64,000 bases of DNA, taken from contig NZ_CP125957.1 in the NCBI RefSeq assembly GCF_030064125.1, forward strand, positions 5,078,501-5,142,500, in the 5' to 3' direction. The notes beneath the pieces were generated by a model, which worked only from the letters and a program-made list of their open reading frames with translations, did no database searches and was not told where the DNA came from. The stretch is from Pseudomonas sp. G2-4 (lineage in GTDB: Bacteria; Pseudomonadota; Gammaproteobacteria; Pseudomonadales; Pseudomonadaceae). The position numbers were made by a program, and so were the translations under genes. The stretch's first letter is position 1. Each line of letters opens with the position of its first letter. This document shows positions 8,987 to 16,847 of this stretch, one piece after another.

Positions 8987-9408
8987 AATAGCCTAGTCAT
9001 TTCTACCTTGGCATGCCGTCCCCCCCTGAGTGCTCGCACCGAGAGACGCAACCTACAAGCAATACAGAAAAACCCTACAAATTAGCCGAGAAATAACGTG
9101 CCATAAATTTTTTCACGGAGACCGACCACCCTTTCTTAACGACCCGCTCTCCTTCGGAAAACGTGATTTTCTTCGGCTGACCACCCCTGATGCGGAGAGA
9201 CAAGGTCACTCCCCTCATAAAAAGTAACTGAATTACCTGTCGTTCAAACAACCATTTTTTCGTTATTCAGGCTAAACCTTAAATAACAAGCGGCATTCAA
9301 TCCAACAACTAAAACAGGTTATAGTCACCCTTCAATACGGCACCTGCATTTAATTAACAAGCGTCTATCCATTCCATCACCGAGTCTAAATAACCATGAG
9401 CATTCACC
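8987..9408. other. AT-rich intergenic region without a convincing gene
   Basis: About 420 bp between the divergent regulator gene and the membrane-protein gene, clearly richer in A/T than its neighbours. A 65-codon open frame at 9030 has no recognisable features. The region presumably holds the two divergent promoters. I cannot assign boxes with confidence. Confidence 0.4.
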
Positions 9409-9909
9409 ATGAACAAACCTTTGAAGACCATCACCAACCCCATGACCCTTATTGCTATATTTGCAACGTTATCTGAAACCTCCGCGGCGATCTCCCTGCC
9501 GTTCCTGGATGACGACGACCGTGAATATTATCTCTGGTTCCTGATCAGTTTCCCGTTCTATCTGCTGCTGCTCTTTTTCATCACGCTCAACTTCAACTAT
9601 CGCTCGTTATATTCACCGTCCGATTTTCGCAAGAGCAAACACTTTATAAAGACCATGGATGACTCGCCCTGCCGCCGACGACGAGTGTTACGGCGGGCGG
9701 ACAAGGTCAAACGATTATTGATGCGCCATCATCGGCGCAAACACGATCCGAAACGGGTCATTTTTCTGGTGTACAGCCAACCGGAAGACCTGGTTGAGGC
9801 CTATCGGACAAACCCTCTCAAACGGGCCACGGCACACACGGAAATCGTCCTGTACGTCATCTACAGCCGCGACAGCGCTGACGTTATAGCGGACAGACAG
9901 GAGGGATGA
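9409..9909 (+). CDS. unknown inner-membrane protein with basic cytoplasmic tail
   Basis: A 166-residue protein. The N-terminal ~65 residues resemble a small conserved membrane module seen in many uncharacterised bacterial proteins: ATLSETSAAISLPFLDDD, then one strong hydrophobic helix (YYLWFLISFPFYLLLLFFITL), then NYRSLYSPSDFR. The rest is a highly basic stretch (PCRRRRVLRR, RHHRRKHDPKR) followed by a short alternating beta/alpha segment (VIFLVYSQPEDLVEAY, IVLYVIYSRDS). Function unknown. The bases around it are AT-rich, which may indicate recent acquisition. Confidence 0.65.
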   Translation: MNKPLKTITNPMTLIAIFATLSETSAAISLPFLDDDDREYYLWFLISFPFYLLLLFFITLNFNYRSLYSPSDFRKSKHFIKTMDDSPCRRRRVLRRADKVKRLLMRHHRRKHDPKRVIFLVYSQPEDLVEAYRTNPLKRATAHTEIVLYVIYSRDSADVIADRQEG

Positions 9910-9952
9910 GCGATCAAGCAATAGCGCTGCATGACAGGAGAGGAGCCAAAAA

Positions 9953-9980
9953 AAACGGCCTGCTCAAGGCAGGCCGTTTT
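9953..9980. terminator. bidirectional hairpin terminator
   Basis: AAAACGGCCTGC and GCAGGCCGTTTT pair around TCAAG, with A tract on one side and T tract on the other. It serves argG (minus) and probably the membrane-protein gene (plus). Confidence 0.9.
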
Positions 9981-9993
9981 CATATCGCCAGGA

Positions 9994-11211
9994 TCAGAAC
10001 AGCTTGCGGCCCTTGTTCGCCGCGATACGCATGCGCAGGGCGTTGAGCTTGATGAAGCCGGCTGCGTCGGCCTGGTTGTAAGCGCCACCGTCTTCTTCGA
10101 AGGTTGCGATGTTGGCATCGAACAGTGACTCGTCAGACTTGCGCCCGGTGACGATCACGTTGCCTTTATACAGTTTCAGGCGTACGACGCCATTCACGTG
10201 GGCCTGGGACGCGTCGATCATCTGCTGCAGCATCAGGCGCTCAGGACTCCACCAGTAGCCGGTGTAGATCAGGCTGGCATACTTGGGCATCAGCTCGTCC
10301 TTGAGGTGAGCCACTTCGCGGTCCAGGGTGATCGATTCGATCGCCCGGTGAGCGCGCAGCATGATGGTGCCGCCCGGGGTTTCGTAGCAACCACGGGACT
10401 TCATGCCGACATAGCGGTTCTCGACGATGTCCAGGCGACCGATGCCGTGTTCGCCACCGATGCGGTTCAGGGTCGCCAGCACGGTGGCCGGGCTCATTTC
10501 CACGCCGTCCAGTGCGACGATATCGCCGTTGCGATAGGTCAACTCCAGGTATTGCGGGGTATCAGGAGCCTTCTCCGGGGAGACGGTCCAGCGCCACATG
10601 TCTTCTTCGTGCTCGGTCCAGGTGTCTTCCAGCACGCCGCCTTCATAGGAGATGTGCAGCAGGTTGGCATCCATCGAGTACGGGGATTTCTTCTTGCCGT
10701 GACGCTCGATCGGGATACCGTGCTTCTCGGCGTAGTCCATCAGTTTTTCACGGGACAGCAAGTCCCATTCACGCCACGGAGCGATGACTTTCACGCCCGG
10801 CTTGAGGGCATAGGCACCCAGTTCGAAACGCACCTGATCGTTGCCTTTGCCGGTGGCACCGTGGGAAATGGCGTCGGCACCGGTTTCGTTGGCGATTTCG
10901 ATCAGGCGCTTGGCAATCAACGGACGGGCGATGGACGTACCCAGCAGGTACTCGCCTTCGTAAACAGTGTTGGCACGGAACATCGGGAACACGAAGTCGC
11001 GGACGAACTCTTCGCGCAGGTCATCGATGTAGATTTCTTTGACGCCCATGGCCTGAGCCTTGGCGCGTGCAGGCTCGACTTCTTCGCCCTGCCCCAGGTC
11101 AGCGGTGAAGGTCACCACTTCGCAGTTATAAGTGTCCTGCAGCCACTTGAGGATCACCGAAGTGTCCAGGCCGCCGGAATACGCCAGAACGACCTTGTTT
11201 ACGTCCGCCAT
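9994..11211 (-). CDS. argG: argininosuccinate synthase
   Basis: A 405-residue enzyme joining citrulline and aspartate with ATP in arginine synthesis. The N-terminal PP-loop ATP-binding motif is [11 protein letters not shown] (from residue ~10). [13 protein letters not shown] and the conserved [17 protein letters not shown] stretch confirm type I ArgG. Start at ATG of [14 protein letters not shown], giving the family's usual length. The frame is open upstream to 11259, but the added residues are not family-like. Another arginine gene, argF, lies at 19.8 kb in this window. Confidence 0.98.
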   Translation of the reverse strand: MADVNKVVLAYSGGLDTSVILKWLQDTYNCEVVTFTADLGQGEEVEPARAKAQAMGVKEIYIDDLREEFVRDFVFPMFRANTVYEGEYLLGTSIARPLIAKRLIEIANETGADAISHGATGKGNDQVRFELGAYALKPGVKVIAPWREWDLLSREKLMDYAEKHGIPIERHGKKKSPYSMDANLLHISYEGGVLEDTWTEHEEDMWRWTVSPEKAPDTPQYLELTYRNGDIVALDGVEMSPATVLATLNRIGGEHGIGRLDIVENRYVGMKSRGCYETPGGTIMLRAHRAIESITLDREVAHLKDELMPKYASLIYTGYWWSPERLMLQQMIDASQAHVNGVVRLKLYKGNVIVTGRKSDESLFDANIATFEEDGGAYNQADAAGFIKLNALRMRIAANKGRKLF

Positions 11212-11339
11212 GCCATCACTCCACGGGTTGTACGGAAAGCCGGGAAGTCTAACGTCCAATGCGGATAATTTACAGGGGCGCGACAGCTTATGACGACGAA
11301 GCGACAGATTATGTCGAGTGCGCGACGGTCATCGCCGAA

Positions 11340-12314
11340 TCAGGACGTGCGCGCAGTCGCCGGAGCGGGAGTCTTGGCCGGGGCAGCGGTCGGTGCCGGA
11401 ACCTTGGCCGGGGCCGCAGCGGGTGCGGTCGGCGCTGTCGGCTGCGAGGCGGGCGCGTCGGTCGGCGCCACACGCTCCAGGAGCACGACCACGCGGCGGT
11501 TCTTGGCCCGGTTGGCGGCGTTGGTATTGGGTGCCAGGGGATAACGCTCGCCATGGAACCGCAGGGTGATCTGCGATTCCTGGAAGCCGTTGGCCTTGAA
11601 GAAGTCCTGGACCGCCAGGGCGCGACGACGCGACAGCTCACGGTTGGTCAAGCGGTTGCCACTGTTATCGGAGTGACCATCGAGTTCGACATGATTGACG
11701 CTTGGGTCGGCCTTGATGAAATCGAGCATCACTTGCAACTGAGCCTTGGCCTGGGCGTCAAGTTCGACCCCTTCGCCGGGGAAGCCAATCTGGGTTTGCT
11801 TAATCTGCTCGAAATTCTTCGGTAACAGTTTCGCCACGCAGCCTTGATAGTCACTGAAGGCCTTATTGAAACGCACCGGCAATAATCGGACTTCCGAGAC
11901 CCGCCCGTCCTCGGTGTTGCGTCGCACCACAGGGCTGCGCCCGTCCATCAGCCCATTGATCAAGCGACCTGCCTGGATCTGGGAGCTGTTGAACAAGACA
12001 TCGCCACTGCCAATCCTGACCGAGCCCAAGTTGATGTCGCCGCGCCCCGGTTGCCAGGGCGCCGCAGCCGCCAGCAAGGTCGCCGAACCGCCACCGAGCA
12101 TCGGGTTATAGGCCTTGAGCCTGAATGTGGCCTGCTCGCCCGCCCGACGCACGAACTCGCCGCTGCCGAAATCGGTGATCGGCTGGCTCAGCCGGCACTC
12201 GAACTTGTCGCCTTCGACCGTCCACTCAATGCTCTCCAGACGGGTCTGGAAAGTGAGCGCCATGGCGGGAAGGCTGGCAAACACACTGAGCAAGGCTAGA
12301 TAACGCTGGCGCAC
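11340..12314 (-). CDS. motY: MotY, outer-ring component of the flagellar stator
   Basis: About 324 residues with a signal peptide (ALLSVFASLPAMA). The N-terminal domain, residues ~25-160, matches the MotY stator-docking domain (LTFQTRLESIEWTVEGDKFEC). The C-terminal OmpA-like peptidoglycan-binding domain contains ELDGHSDNSGNRLTNRELS and RAKNRRVVVLLE. The last ~40 residues are an Ala/Pro-rich tail. Start is the GTG followed by CGCCAGCGT, with GGAG upstream. A GTG four codons earlier is an alternative. Position between argG and pyrC matches P. aeruginosa motY. Confidence 0.92.
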   Translation of the reverse strand: MRQRYLALLSVFASLPAMALTFQTRLESIEWTVEGDKFECRLSQPITDFGSGEFVRRAGEQATFRLKAYNPMLGGGSATLLAAAAPWQPGRGDINLGSVRIGSGDVLFNSSQIQAGRLINGLMDGRSPVVRRNTEDGRVSEVRLLPVRFNKAFSDYQGCVAKLLPKNFEQIKQTQIGFPGEGVELDAQAKAQLQVMLDFIKADPSVNHVELDGHSDNSGNRLTNRELSRRRALAVQDFFKANGFQESQITLRFHGERYPLAPNTNAANRAKNRRVVVLLERVAPTDAPASQPTAPTAPAAAPAKVPAPTAAPAKTPAPATARTS

Positions 12315-12505
12315 GGGAGGCTCCACTGGCTTTTATACAAAGATCGACACACGCTGAAGGTATGACGCCTGTCCGGGGCACTGCACGGATTCGTGGCACA
12401 CCTGTAGGAGCTATCGGTAAGTTGCGGCAGAACTTGATAGCGGGTGCCTGAATCGGTCTTTTCCGGTAGCATTCCCCAGAGTTTGACCCGCCTGGAAGCC
12501 CCCCA

Positions 12506-13552
12506 ATGTCCGACCGCCTGACCCTGCTGCGTCCCGACGACTGGCATATTCATCTTCGCGATGGTGCTGTGTTGACCCATACCGTCGCCGATGTCGCGCG
12601 CACCTTTGGGCGCGCAATCATCATGCCTAACCTGGTTCCGCCAGTGCGTAACGCCGCCGAAGCCGAAGGCTATCGCCAGCGCATCCTGGCCGCACGCCCG
12701 GCCGGCAGCCGCTTCGAGCCGCTGATGGTGCTGTACCTCACCGACCGCACCCAACCTGAAGAAATACGCGACGCCAAGGCCTGCGGCTTTGTCCATGCCG
12801 CCAAGCTGTACCCCGCTGGCGCGACTACCAACTCCGATTCCGGCGTCACCAGCATCGACAAGATCTTCCCGGCACTGGAGGCCATGGCCGAAGTCGGCAT
12901 GCCTTTGTTGATCCACGGTGAAGTCACCCGGGGCGACGTCGACGTGTTCGACCGCGAGAAAATCTTCATCGACGAGCACATGCGCCGCGTCGTGGAGCGC
13001 TTCCCGACGCTCAAGGTGGTGTTCGAACACATCACCACCGGCGATGCCGTGCAGTTCGTCAACGAGGCTGCGGCCAACGTCGGCGCGACCATCACCGCGC
13101 ATCACCTGCTGTACAACCGCAACCACATGCTGGTGGGCGGGATCCGGCCGCACTTCTATTGCCTGCCGATCCTCAAGCGCAACACCCATCAAGAGGCCCT
13201 GCTCGACGCCGCCACCAGTGGCAGCGCCAAGTTTTTCCTCGGCACGGACTCGGCGCCCCATGCCCGGCATGCCAAGGAAGCGGCCTGCGGTTGCGCCGGC
13301 TGCTACACCGCCTATGCCGCCATCGAGATGTATGCCGAGGCGTTCGAACAGCGCAACTCGCTGGACAAGCTCGAAGGTTTCGCCAGCCTGCACGGCCCGC
13401 GTTTCTATGGCCTGCCGGCGAACACCGATCGTATTACCCTGGTCCGCGACGAGTGGACCGCCCCCGCCAGCCTGCCCTTCGGCGAGCTGACTGTCATCCC
13501 GCTGCGCGCCGGTGAAAAACTGCGCTGGCGCCTGCTGGAGGAACACGTGTGA
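12506..13552 (+). CDS. pyrC: dihydroorotase
   Basis: A 348-residue zinc amidohydrolase of de novo pyrimidine synthesis (class II, PyrC type). The metal ligands DWHIHLRDG lie near residue 14. The carbamylated Lys is in [15 protein letters not shown], the histidine sites in [12 protein letters not shown], and the Asp in [15 protein letters not shown]. The start ATG gives [14 protein letters not shown]. Its stop overlaps the GTG start of rnt by 4 bp, so the two are translationally coupled. Confidence 0.98.
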   Translation: MSDRLTLLRPDDWHIHLRDGAVLTHTVADVARTFGRAIIMPNLVPPVRNAAEAEGYRQRILAARPAGSRFEPLMVLYLTDRTQPEEIRDAKACGFVHAAKLYPAGATTNSDSGVTSIDKIFPALEAMAEVGMPLLIHGEVTRGDVDVFDREKIFIDEHMRRVVERFPTLKVVFEHITTGDAVQFVNEAAANVGATITAHHLLYNRNHMLVGGIRPHFYCLPILKRNTHQEALLDAATSGSAKFFLGTDSAPHARHAKEAACGCAGCYTAYAAIEMYAEAFEQRNSLDKLEGFASLHGPRFYGLPANTDRITLVRDEWTAPASLPFGELTVIPLRAGEKLRWRLLEEHV

Positions 13553-14226
13553 GTGAAGATCATTTCGACGACGAACAGGACGGCAATGGTGGTTCGGGCG
13601 GCGCCCGTCACCCGATGGCAGCCCGGTTTCGCGGCTACCTGCCGGTCGTCGTCGACGTCGAGACCGGCGGTTTCAACTCGGCTACCGATGCGCTGCTGGA
13701 AATCGCCGCGACCACCATCGGCATGGACGAAAAAGGCTTTGTGTTTCCTGACCACACCTACTTTTTCCGCGTCGAGCCGTTCGAAGGCGCCAACATCGAA
13801 GCGGCGGCCCTGGAGTTCACCGGGATCAAGCTCGATCACCCACTGCGCATGGCGGTGAGTGAAGAGACAGCCCTGACCGACATCTTCCGGGGCGTGCGCA
13901 AGGCGCTGAAGGCCAACGGTTGCAAGCGCGCGATCCTGGTGGGGCACAACAGCAGCTTCGACCTGGGCTTCCTCAACGCCGCCGTAGCGCGCATGGACAT
14001 GAAGCGTAACCCGTTTCATCCGTTCTCCAGCTTCGACACGGCAACCCTGGCTGGCCTGGCGTATGGCCAGACCGTCCTGGCCAAAGCCTGCCAGGCGGCC
14101 GACATCGATTTTGATGGCCGTGAAGCCCACTCGGCCCGCTACGACACCGAGAAGACCGCCGAGCTGTTCTGCGGCATCGTCAATCGGTGGAAGCAGATGG
14201 GGGGTTGGCAGGATTTCGACGATTGA
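13549..14226 (+). CDS. rnt: ribonuclease T
   Basis: A 225-residue 3'-5' exonuclease that trims tRNA and other stable RNA 3' ends. DEDDh exonuclease motifs: [11 protein letters not shown] (Exo I, D and E), [14 protein letters not shown] (Exo II) and [15 protein letters not shown] (Exo III, H and D). The start is GTG within the pyrC stop (GTGTGA). An acidic, Gly-rich N-terminal ~20 residues precedes the domain. Confidence 0.97.
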   Translation: MSEDHFDDEQDGNGGSGGARHPMAARFRGYLPVVVDVETGGFNSATDALLEIAATTIGMDEKGFVFPDHTYFFRVEPFEGANIEAAALEFTGIKLDHPLRMAVSEETALTDIFRGVRKALKANGCKRAILVGHNSSFDLGFLNAAVARMDMKRNPFHPFSSFDTATLAGLAYGQTVLAKACQAADIDFDGREAHSARYDTEKTAELFCGIVNRWKQMGGWQDFDD

Positions 14227-14244
14227 CATCGGCCTCGCTTTTTG

Positions 14245-14338
14245 TGTGGCGAGGGAGCTTGCTCCCGCTTGAGTGCGCAGCGCTCACAAGATCTTGGGGC
14301 GGCTGCGCCACCCAGCGGGAGCAAGCTCCCTCGCCACA
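14245..14338. repeat. REPIN, family A
   Basis: Inverted arms TGTGGCGAGGGAGCTTGCTC and GAGCAAGCTCCCTCGCCACA, with ~50 bp between, in the convergent gap between rnt and the peroxiredoxin gene. Confidence 0.88.
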
Positions 14339-14365
14339 GGACTGTGTCCTGCTTTAGAACCCCAT

Positions 14366-14399
14366 AAAAAAACCGGCCCTATCGAGGGCCGGTTTTTTT
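14366..14399 (-). terminator. hairpin terminator of the peroxiredoxin gene
   Basis: AACCGGCCCT and AGGGCCGGTT pair around ATCG, flanked by A7 and T7 tracts. It can act in both directions, ending rnt and the minus-strand peroxiredoxin gene. Confidence 0.92.
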
Positions 14400-14412
14400 A
14401 TGCCTGTTGCGC

Positions 14413-15015
14413 TTACAGCTTGTCGCTGTGCTCGCCCAGGTAAGCGGCAACGCCTTCAGGGGATGCAGTCATACCCTTGTCGCCTTTCTTCCAGTTGGCC
14501 GGGCAGACTTCGCCGTGCTCTTCGTGGAATTGCAGTGCGTCGACCAGACGGATCAGCTCTTCCATGTTACGGCCCAGCGGCAGGTCGTTGATGATCTGCG
14601 AACGGACAACGCCTTTGTCGTCGATCAGGAACGCGCCACGGAAGGCCACGCCGCCTTCGGACTCAACGTCATAGGCCTTGGCGATTTCGTGCTTCATGTC
14701 GGCAGCCATGGTGTATTTCACCTGGCCGATACCGCCATTGTTGATGGGGGTGTTGCGCCAGGCGTTGTGGGTGAAGTGCGAGTCGATCGAAACGGCAACC
14801 ACTTCAACGTTACGGGCCTTGAAGTCGTCCATGCGGTGATCCAGTGCGATCAGCTCGGATGGGCAGACGAAGGTGAAGTCCAACGGATAGAAGAACACCA
14901 GGCCGTATTTGCCTTTGATGGCCGAGGACAGGGTGAAGCTGTCGACGATTTCGCCGTTGCCGAGGACGGCGGGTACGGTGAAGTCTGGGGCTTGTTTGCC
15001 TACGAGTACGCTCAT
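14413..15015 (-). CDS. typical 2-Cys peroxiredoxin (AhpC/Prx1 type)
   Basis: A 200-residue thiol peroxidase reducing H2O2 and organic peroxides. The peroxidatic Cys is in DFTFVCPSELIAL near residue 50. The resolving Cys is in HGEVCPANWKKGDKGM near residue 170. The start is the ATG of MSVLVGKQAPDFTVP, preceded by AGGAGAT. It lies next to the iron genes bfd and bfr, as in P. aeruginosa (PA3529 position). Likely reductant is thioredoxin or an AhpF-type protein. No ahpF is adjacent. Confidence 0.95.
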   Translation of the reverse strand: MSVLVGKQAPDFTVPAVLGNGEIVDSFTLSSAIKGKYGLVFFYPLDFTFVCPSELIALDHRMDDFKARNVEVVAVSIDSHFTHNAWRNTPINNGGIGQVKYTMAADMKHEIAKAYDVESEGGVAFRGAFLIDDKGVVRSQIINDLPLGRNMEELIRLVDALQFHEEHGEVCPANWKKGDKGMTASPEGVAAYLGEHSDKL

Positions 15016-15253
15016 TGGATATCTCCTGGTGTAGTAACGTGAAAAACAAGGTCCATGCCAGCCTGCCACCTCCAGGCGACAGCCCTGTGACACGAACCCG
15101 CTTCGCAAGGACCGACCATCATACACTGCGGGTTTGGACTGTCTTCAACGGTTTTTCGACGTCACTGAAAAATCGCCGCTTGCCTCTGTCGTGACAGATA
15201 AAAACCGTTCGTCAGCCAGACGACGCTCTGGCGCAAGGGTTGTAGAAACCACT

Positions 15254-15282
15254 TTGACAATCATTCTCGCTAACATTAAGAT
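15254..15282 (+). promoter_or_regulatory. bfd promoter with overlapping Fur-box-like sequence
   Basis: TTGACA (15254-15259), a 17-bp spacer and TAAGAT (15277-15282) form a good sigma-70 promoter 40 bp upstream of bfd. AATCATTCTC within the spacer matches 9 of 10 bases of the right half of the Fur consensus (AATCATTATC). The left half is poor. Iron repression of bfd by Fur is known in P. aeruginosa. Applying it here is inference. Confidence 0.6.
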
Positions 15283-15321
15283 CCGTCTCAATTGAGTCAC
15301 AACCAGCGACGGTTCTCACTT

Positions 15322-15540
15322 ATGTATGTATGCCTCTGCACTGGCGTCACCGACGGGCAAATCCGCGAAGCGATCTATGAAGGTTGCTGCAGCTACCGCG
15401 AAGTCCGCCAGGCCACCGGCGTAGCCAGCCAATGCGGCAAATGTGCGTGCCTGGCCAAGGAAGTGGTTCGTGAAACCCTCGCCAAAGTGCAAACGGCCCA
15501 GGCCTCTATTCCCTATCCGGTAGAATTTACTGCCGCTTAA
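15322..15540 (+). CDS. bfd: bacterioferritin-associated ferredoxin
   Basis: A 72-residue [2Fe-2S] protein that reduces bacterioferritin to release stored iron. The cluster ligands are Cys4 and Cys6 in MYVCLCTGVTD, and the pair in QCGKCAC. The start is the ATG of MYVCLCTG. An upstream in-frame start would add ten residues that are not family-like. It lies next to bfr. Iron limitation is the likely inducer. Confidence 0.96.
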   Translation: MYVCLCTGVTDGQIREAIYEGCCSYREVRQATGVASQCGKCACLAKEVVRETLAKVQTAQASIPYPVEFTAA

Positions 15541-15556
15541 AACCAGATTTTTGAAG

Positions 15557-15582
15557 AACCGGACCTAATGTCCGGTTTTTTT
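15557..15582 (+). terminator. hairpin terminator after bfd
   Basis: AACCGGAC and GTCCGGTT pair around CTAAT, followed by a T run. It separates bfd from bfr, which therefore probably has its own promoter in the AT-rich 15583-15738 stretch. Confidence 0.88.
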
Positions 15583-15738
15583 ATGCCTGTAAATCAAACG
15601 CTTAGCTTCCAGACGCGGAACACAAACATTCTTATTCCGATTAATTTTCATTTATTATTCAATAACTTAGGTTTGACACTCGGAATTACGCGGCTCAGAC
15701 TCTGCCTTATACACAGCTATTACAGGGCAGGCCTCACC

Positions 15739-16212
15739 ATGAAAGGCGACATTACAGTCATCCAGCATCTCAACAAGATCCTTGCCAATGAGCTGGTCGC
15801 GATCAATCAATACTTCCTGCATGCGCGCATGTACGAGGATTGGGGCCTGAACAAGCTGGGCAAGCACGAGTACCACGAATCCATCGACGAGATGAAGCAC
15901 GCGGACAAGCTGATCAAGCGCATCCTGTTTCTCGAAGGCCTGCCGAACGTCCAGGACCTGGGCAAGCTGCACATCGGCGAACACACCCGGGAAATGCTCG
16001 AGTGTGACCTGCGTATCGAACGCACCGGCCATGCCGACCTGAAAGCCGCCATCGCCCATTGCGAGACCGTTGGCGACTTTGGCAGCCGTGAACTGCTGGA
16101 AGACATTCTCGAATCCGAAGAAGAGCACATCGACTGGCTGGAAACTCAATTGGGCCTGATCGACAAAGTGGGTCTTGAGAACTACCTGCAATCGCAGATG
16201 GGTGAAGAGTAA
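15739..16212 (+). CDS. bfr: bacterioferritin (heme-binding ferritin)
   Basis: A 157-residue iron-storage subunit. The ferroxidase ligands are visible as E18 ([20 protein letters not shown]), E51 and H54 ([12 protein letters not shown]), and the later E and H in [15 protein letters not shown]. Met52, the axial ligand of the intersubunit heme, is present in DEMKHAD. The start is the ATG of [13 protein letters not shown]. The sequence is of the BfrB type that interacts with Bfd. Confidence 0.96.
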   Translation: MKGDITVIQHLNKILANELVAINQYFLHARMYEDWGLNKLGKHEYHESIDEMKHADKLIKRILFLEGLPNVQDLGKLHIGEHTREMLECDLRIERTGHADLKAAIAHCETVGDFGSRELLEDILESEEEHIDWLETQLGLIDKVGLENYLQSQMGEE

Positions 16213-16234
16213 CCTTCCCCGAAGGTGAGCCACT

Positions 16235-16271
16235 AAAAAGCCCCGCCCTCTTACGAGAGGCGGGGCTTTTT
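16235..16271 (+). terminator. hairpin terminator after bfr
   Basis: AAAAAGCCCCGCC and the complement GGCGGGGCTTTTT pair around CTCTTACGAGA, which itself forms an inner stem. Confidence 0.92.
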
Positions 16272-16302
16272 AATGCCTGTGTTCCAGGCATACCGCAATC
16301 CA

Positions 16303-16390
16303 GTGGGAGCGAGCTTGCTCGCGATAGCGGTGGGTCAGGTAAAGAAATGCTGACTGACACATCGCTATCGCGAGCAAGCTCGCTCCCACA
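16303..16390. repeat. REPIN, family B
   Basis: Inverted arms GTGGGAGCGAGCTTGCTCGC and GCGAGCAAGCTCGCTCCCAC enclose GATAGCGGTGGGTCAG-type spacer DNA. It lies between convergent bfr and grxD. Confidence 0.9.
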
Positions 16391-16405
16391 TGGGTTTGGG
16401 GTGAA

Positions 16406-16747
16406 TCAGGCTTCAGCCTTGTTCGCCGCAGCTTTCTCGGCGGCATCCTTGATCAGCGCCTGCAAAGAACCGTCGGCAGACATCTCGGTCATGATGTCGC
16501 TACCGCCGACCAGCTCACCGGCCACCCACAGCTGCGGGAAAGTCGGCCAGTTGGCGTACTTGGGCAGGTTGGCGCGGATTTCCGGGTTCTGCAGGATGTC
16601 CACGTAGGCAAACTTCTCGCCACACGCCATCACAGCCTGAGCAGCCTTGGCCGAGAAGCCGCACTGTGGCGCGTTCGGCGAGCCTTTCATGTAAAGCAGG
16701 ATGGTGTTGCTGGCAATCTGGTCTTTAATCGTTTCGATGATATCCAT
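16406..16747 (-). CDS. grxD: monothiol glutaredoxin (Grx4/GrxD type)
   Basis: A 113-residue CGFS-type glutaredoxin that binds and transfers [2Fe-2S] clusters together with glutathione. The active site is PQCGFSAKA near residue 30. The glutathione-binding segment WPTFPQLWVAGELVGGSDIM is present. The start is the ATG of MDIIETIKDQI, matching the family. Upstream in-frame residues are not conserved. Position downstream of bfr suits a role in iron homeostasis. Confidence 0.96.
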   Translation of the reverse strand: MDIIETIKDQIASNTILLYMKGSPNAPQCGFSAKAAQAVMACGEKFAYVDILQNPEIRANLPKYANWPTFPQLWVAGELVGGSDIMTEMSADGSLQALIKDAAEKAAANKAEA

Positions 16748-16847
16748 GGAGCACCTCGGCTTAAACTTTCGCGACTTAGTTTGTCGACACGGTGGCGCAT
16801 TGTAACGGAAAGCCAAGCACGCTGCTCGGTCTGGCCGAGAGACAAAT

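Noticed and set aside
9030..9227. 65-codon frame in the AT-rich gap
   Set aside because: No ribosome site, no motif, and composition like the surrounding non-coding DNA.
10198..11268. 356-codon plus-strand frame opposite argG
   Set aside because: Shadow of argG, with His/Gln/Val-rich composition typical of such antisense frames.
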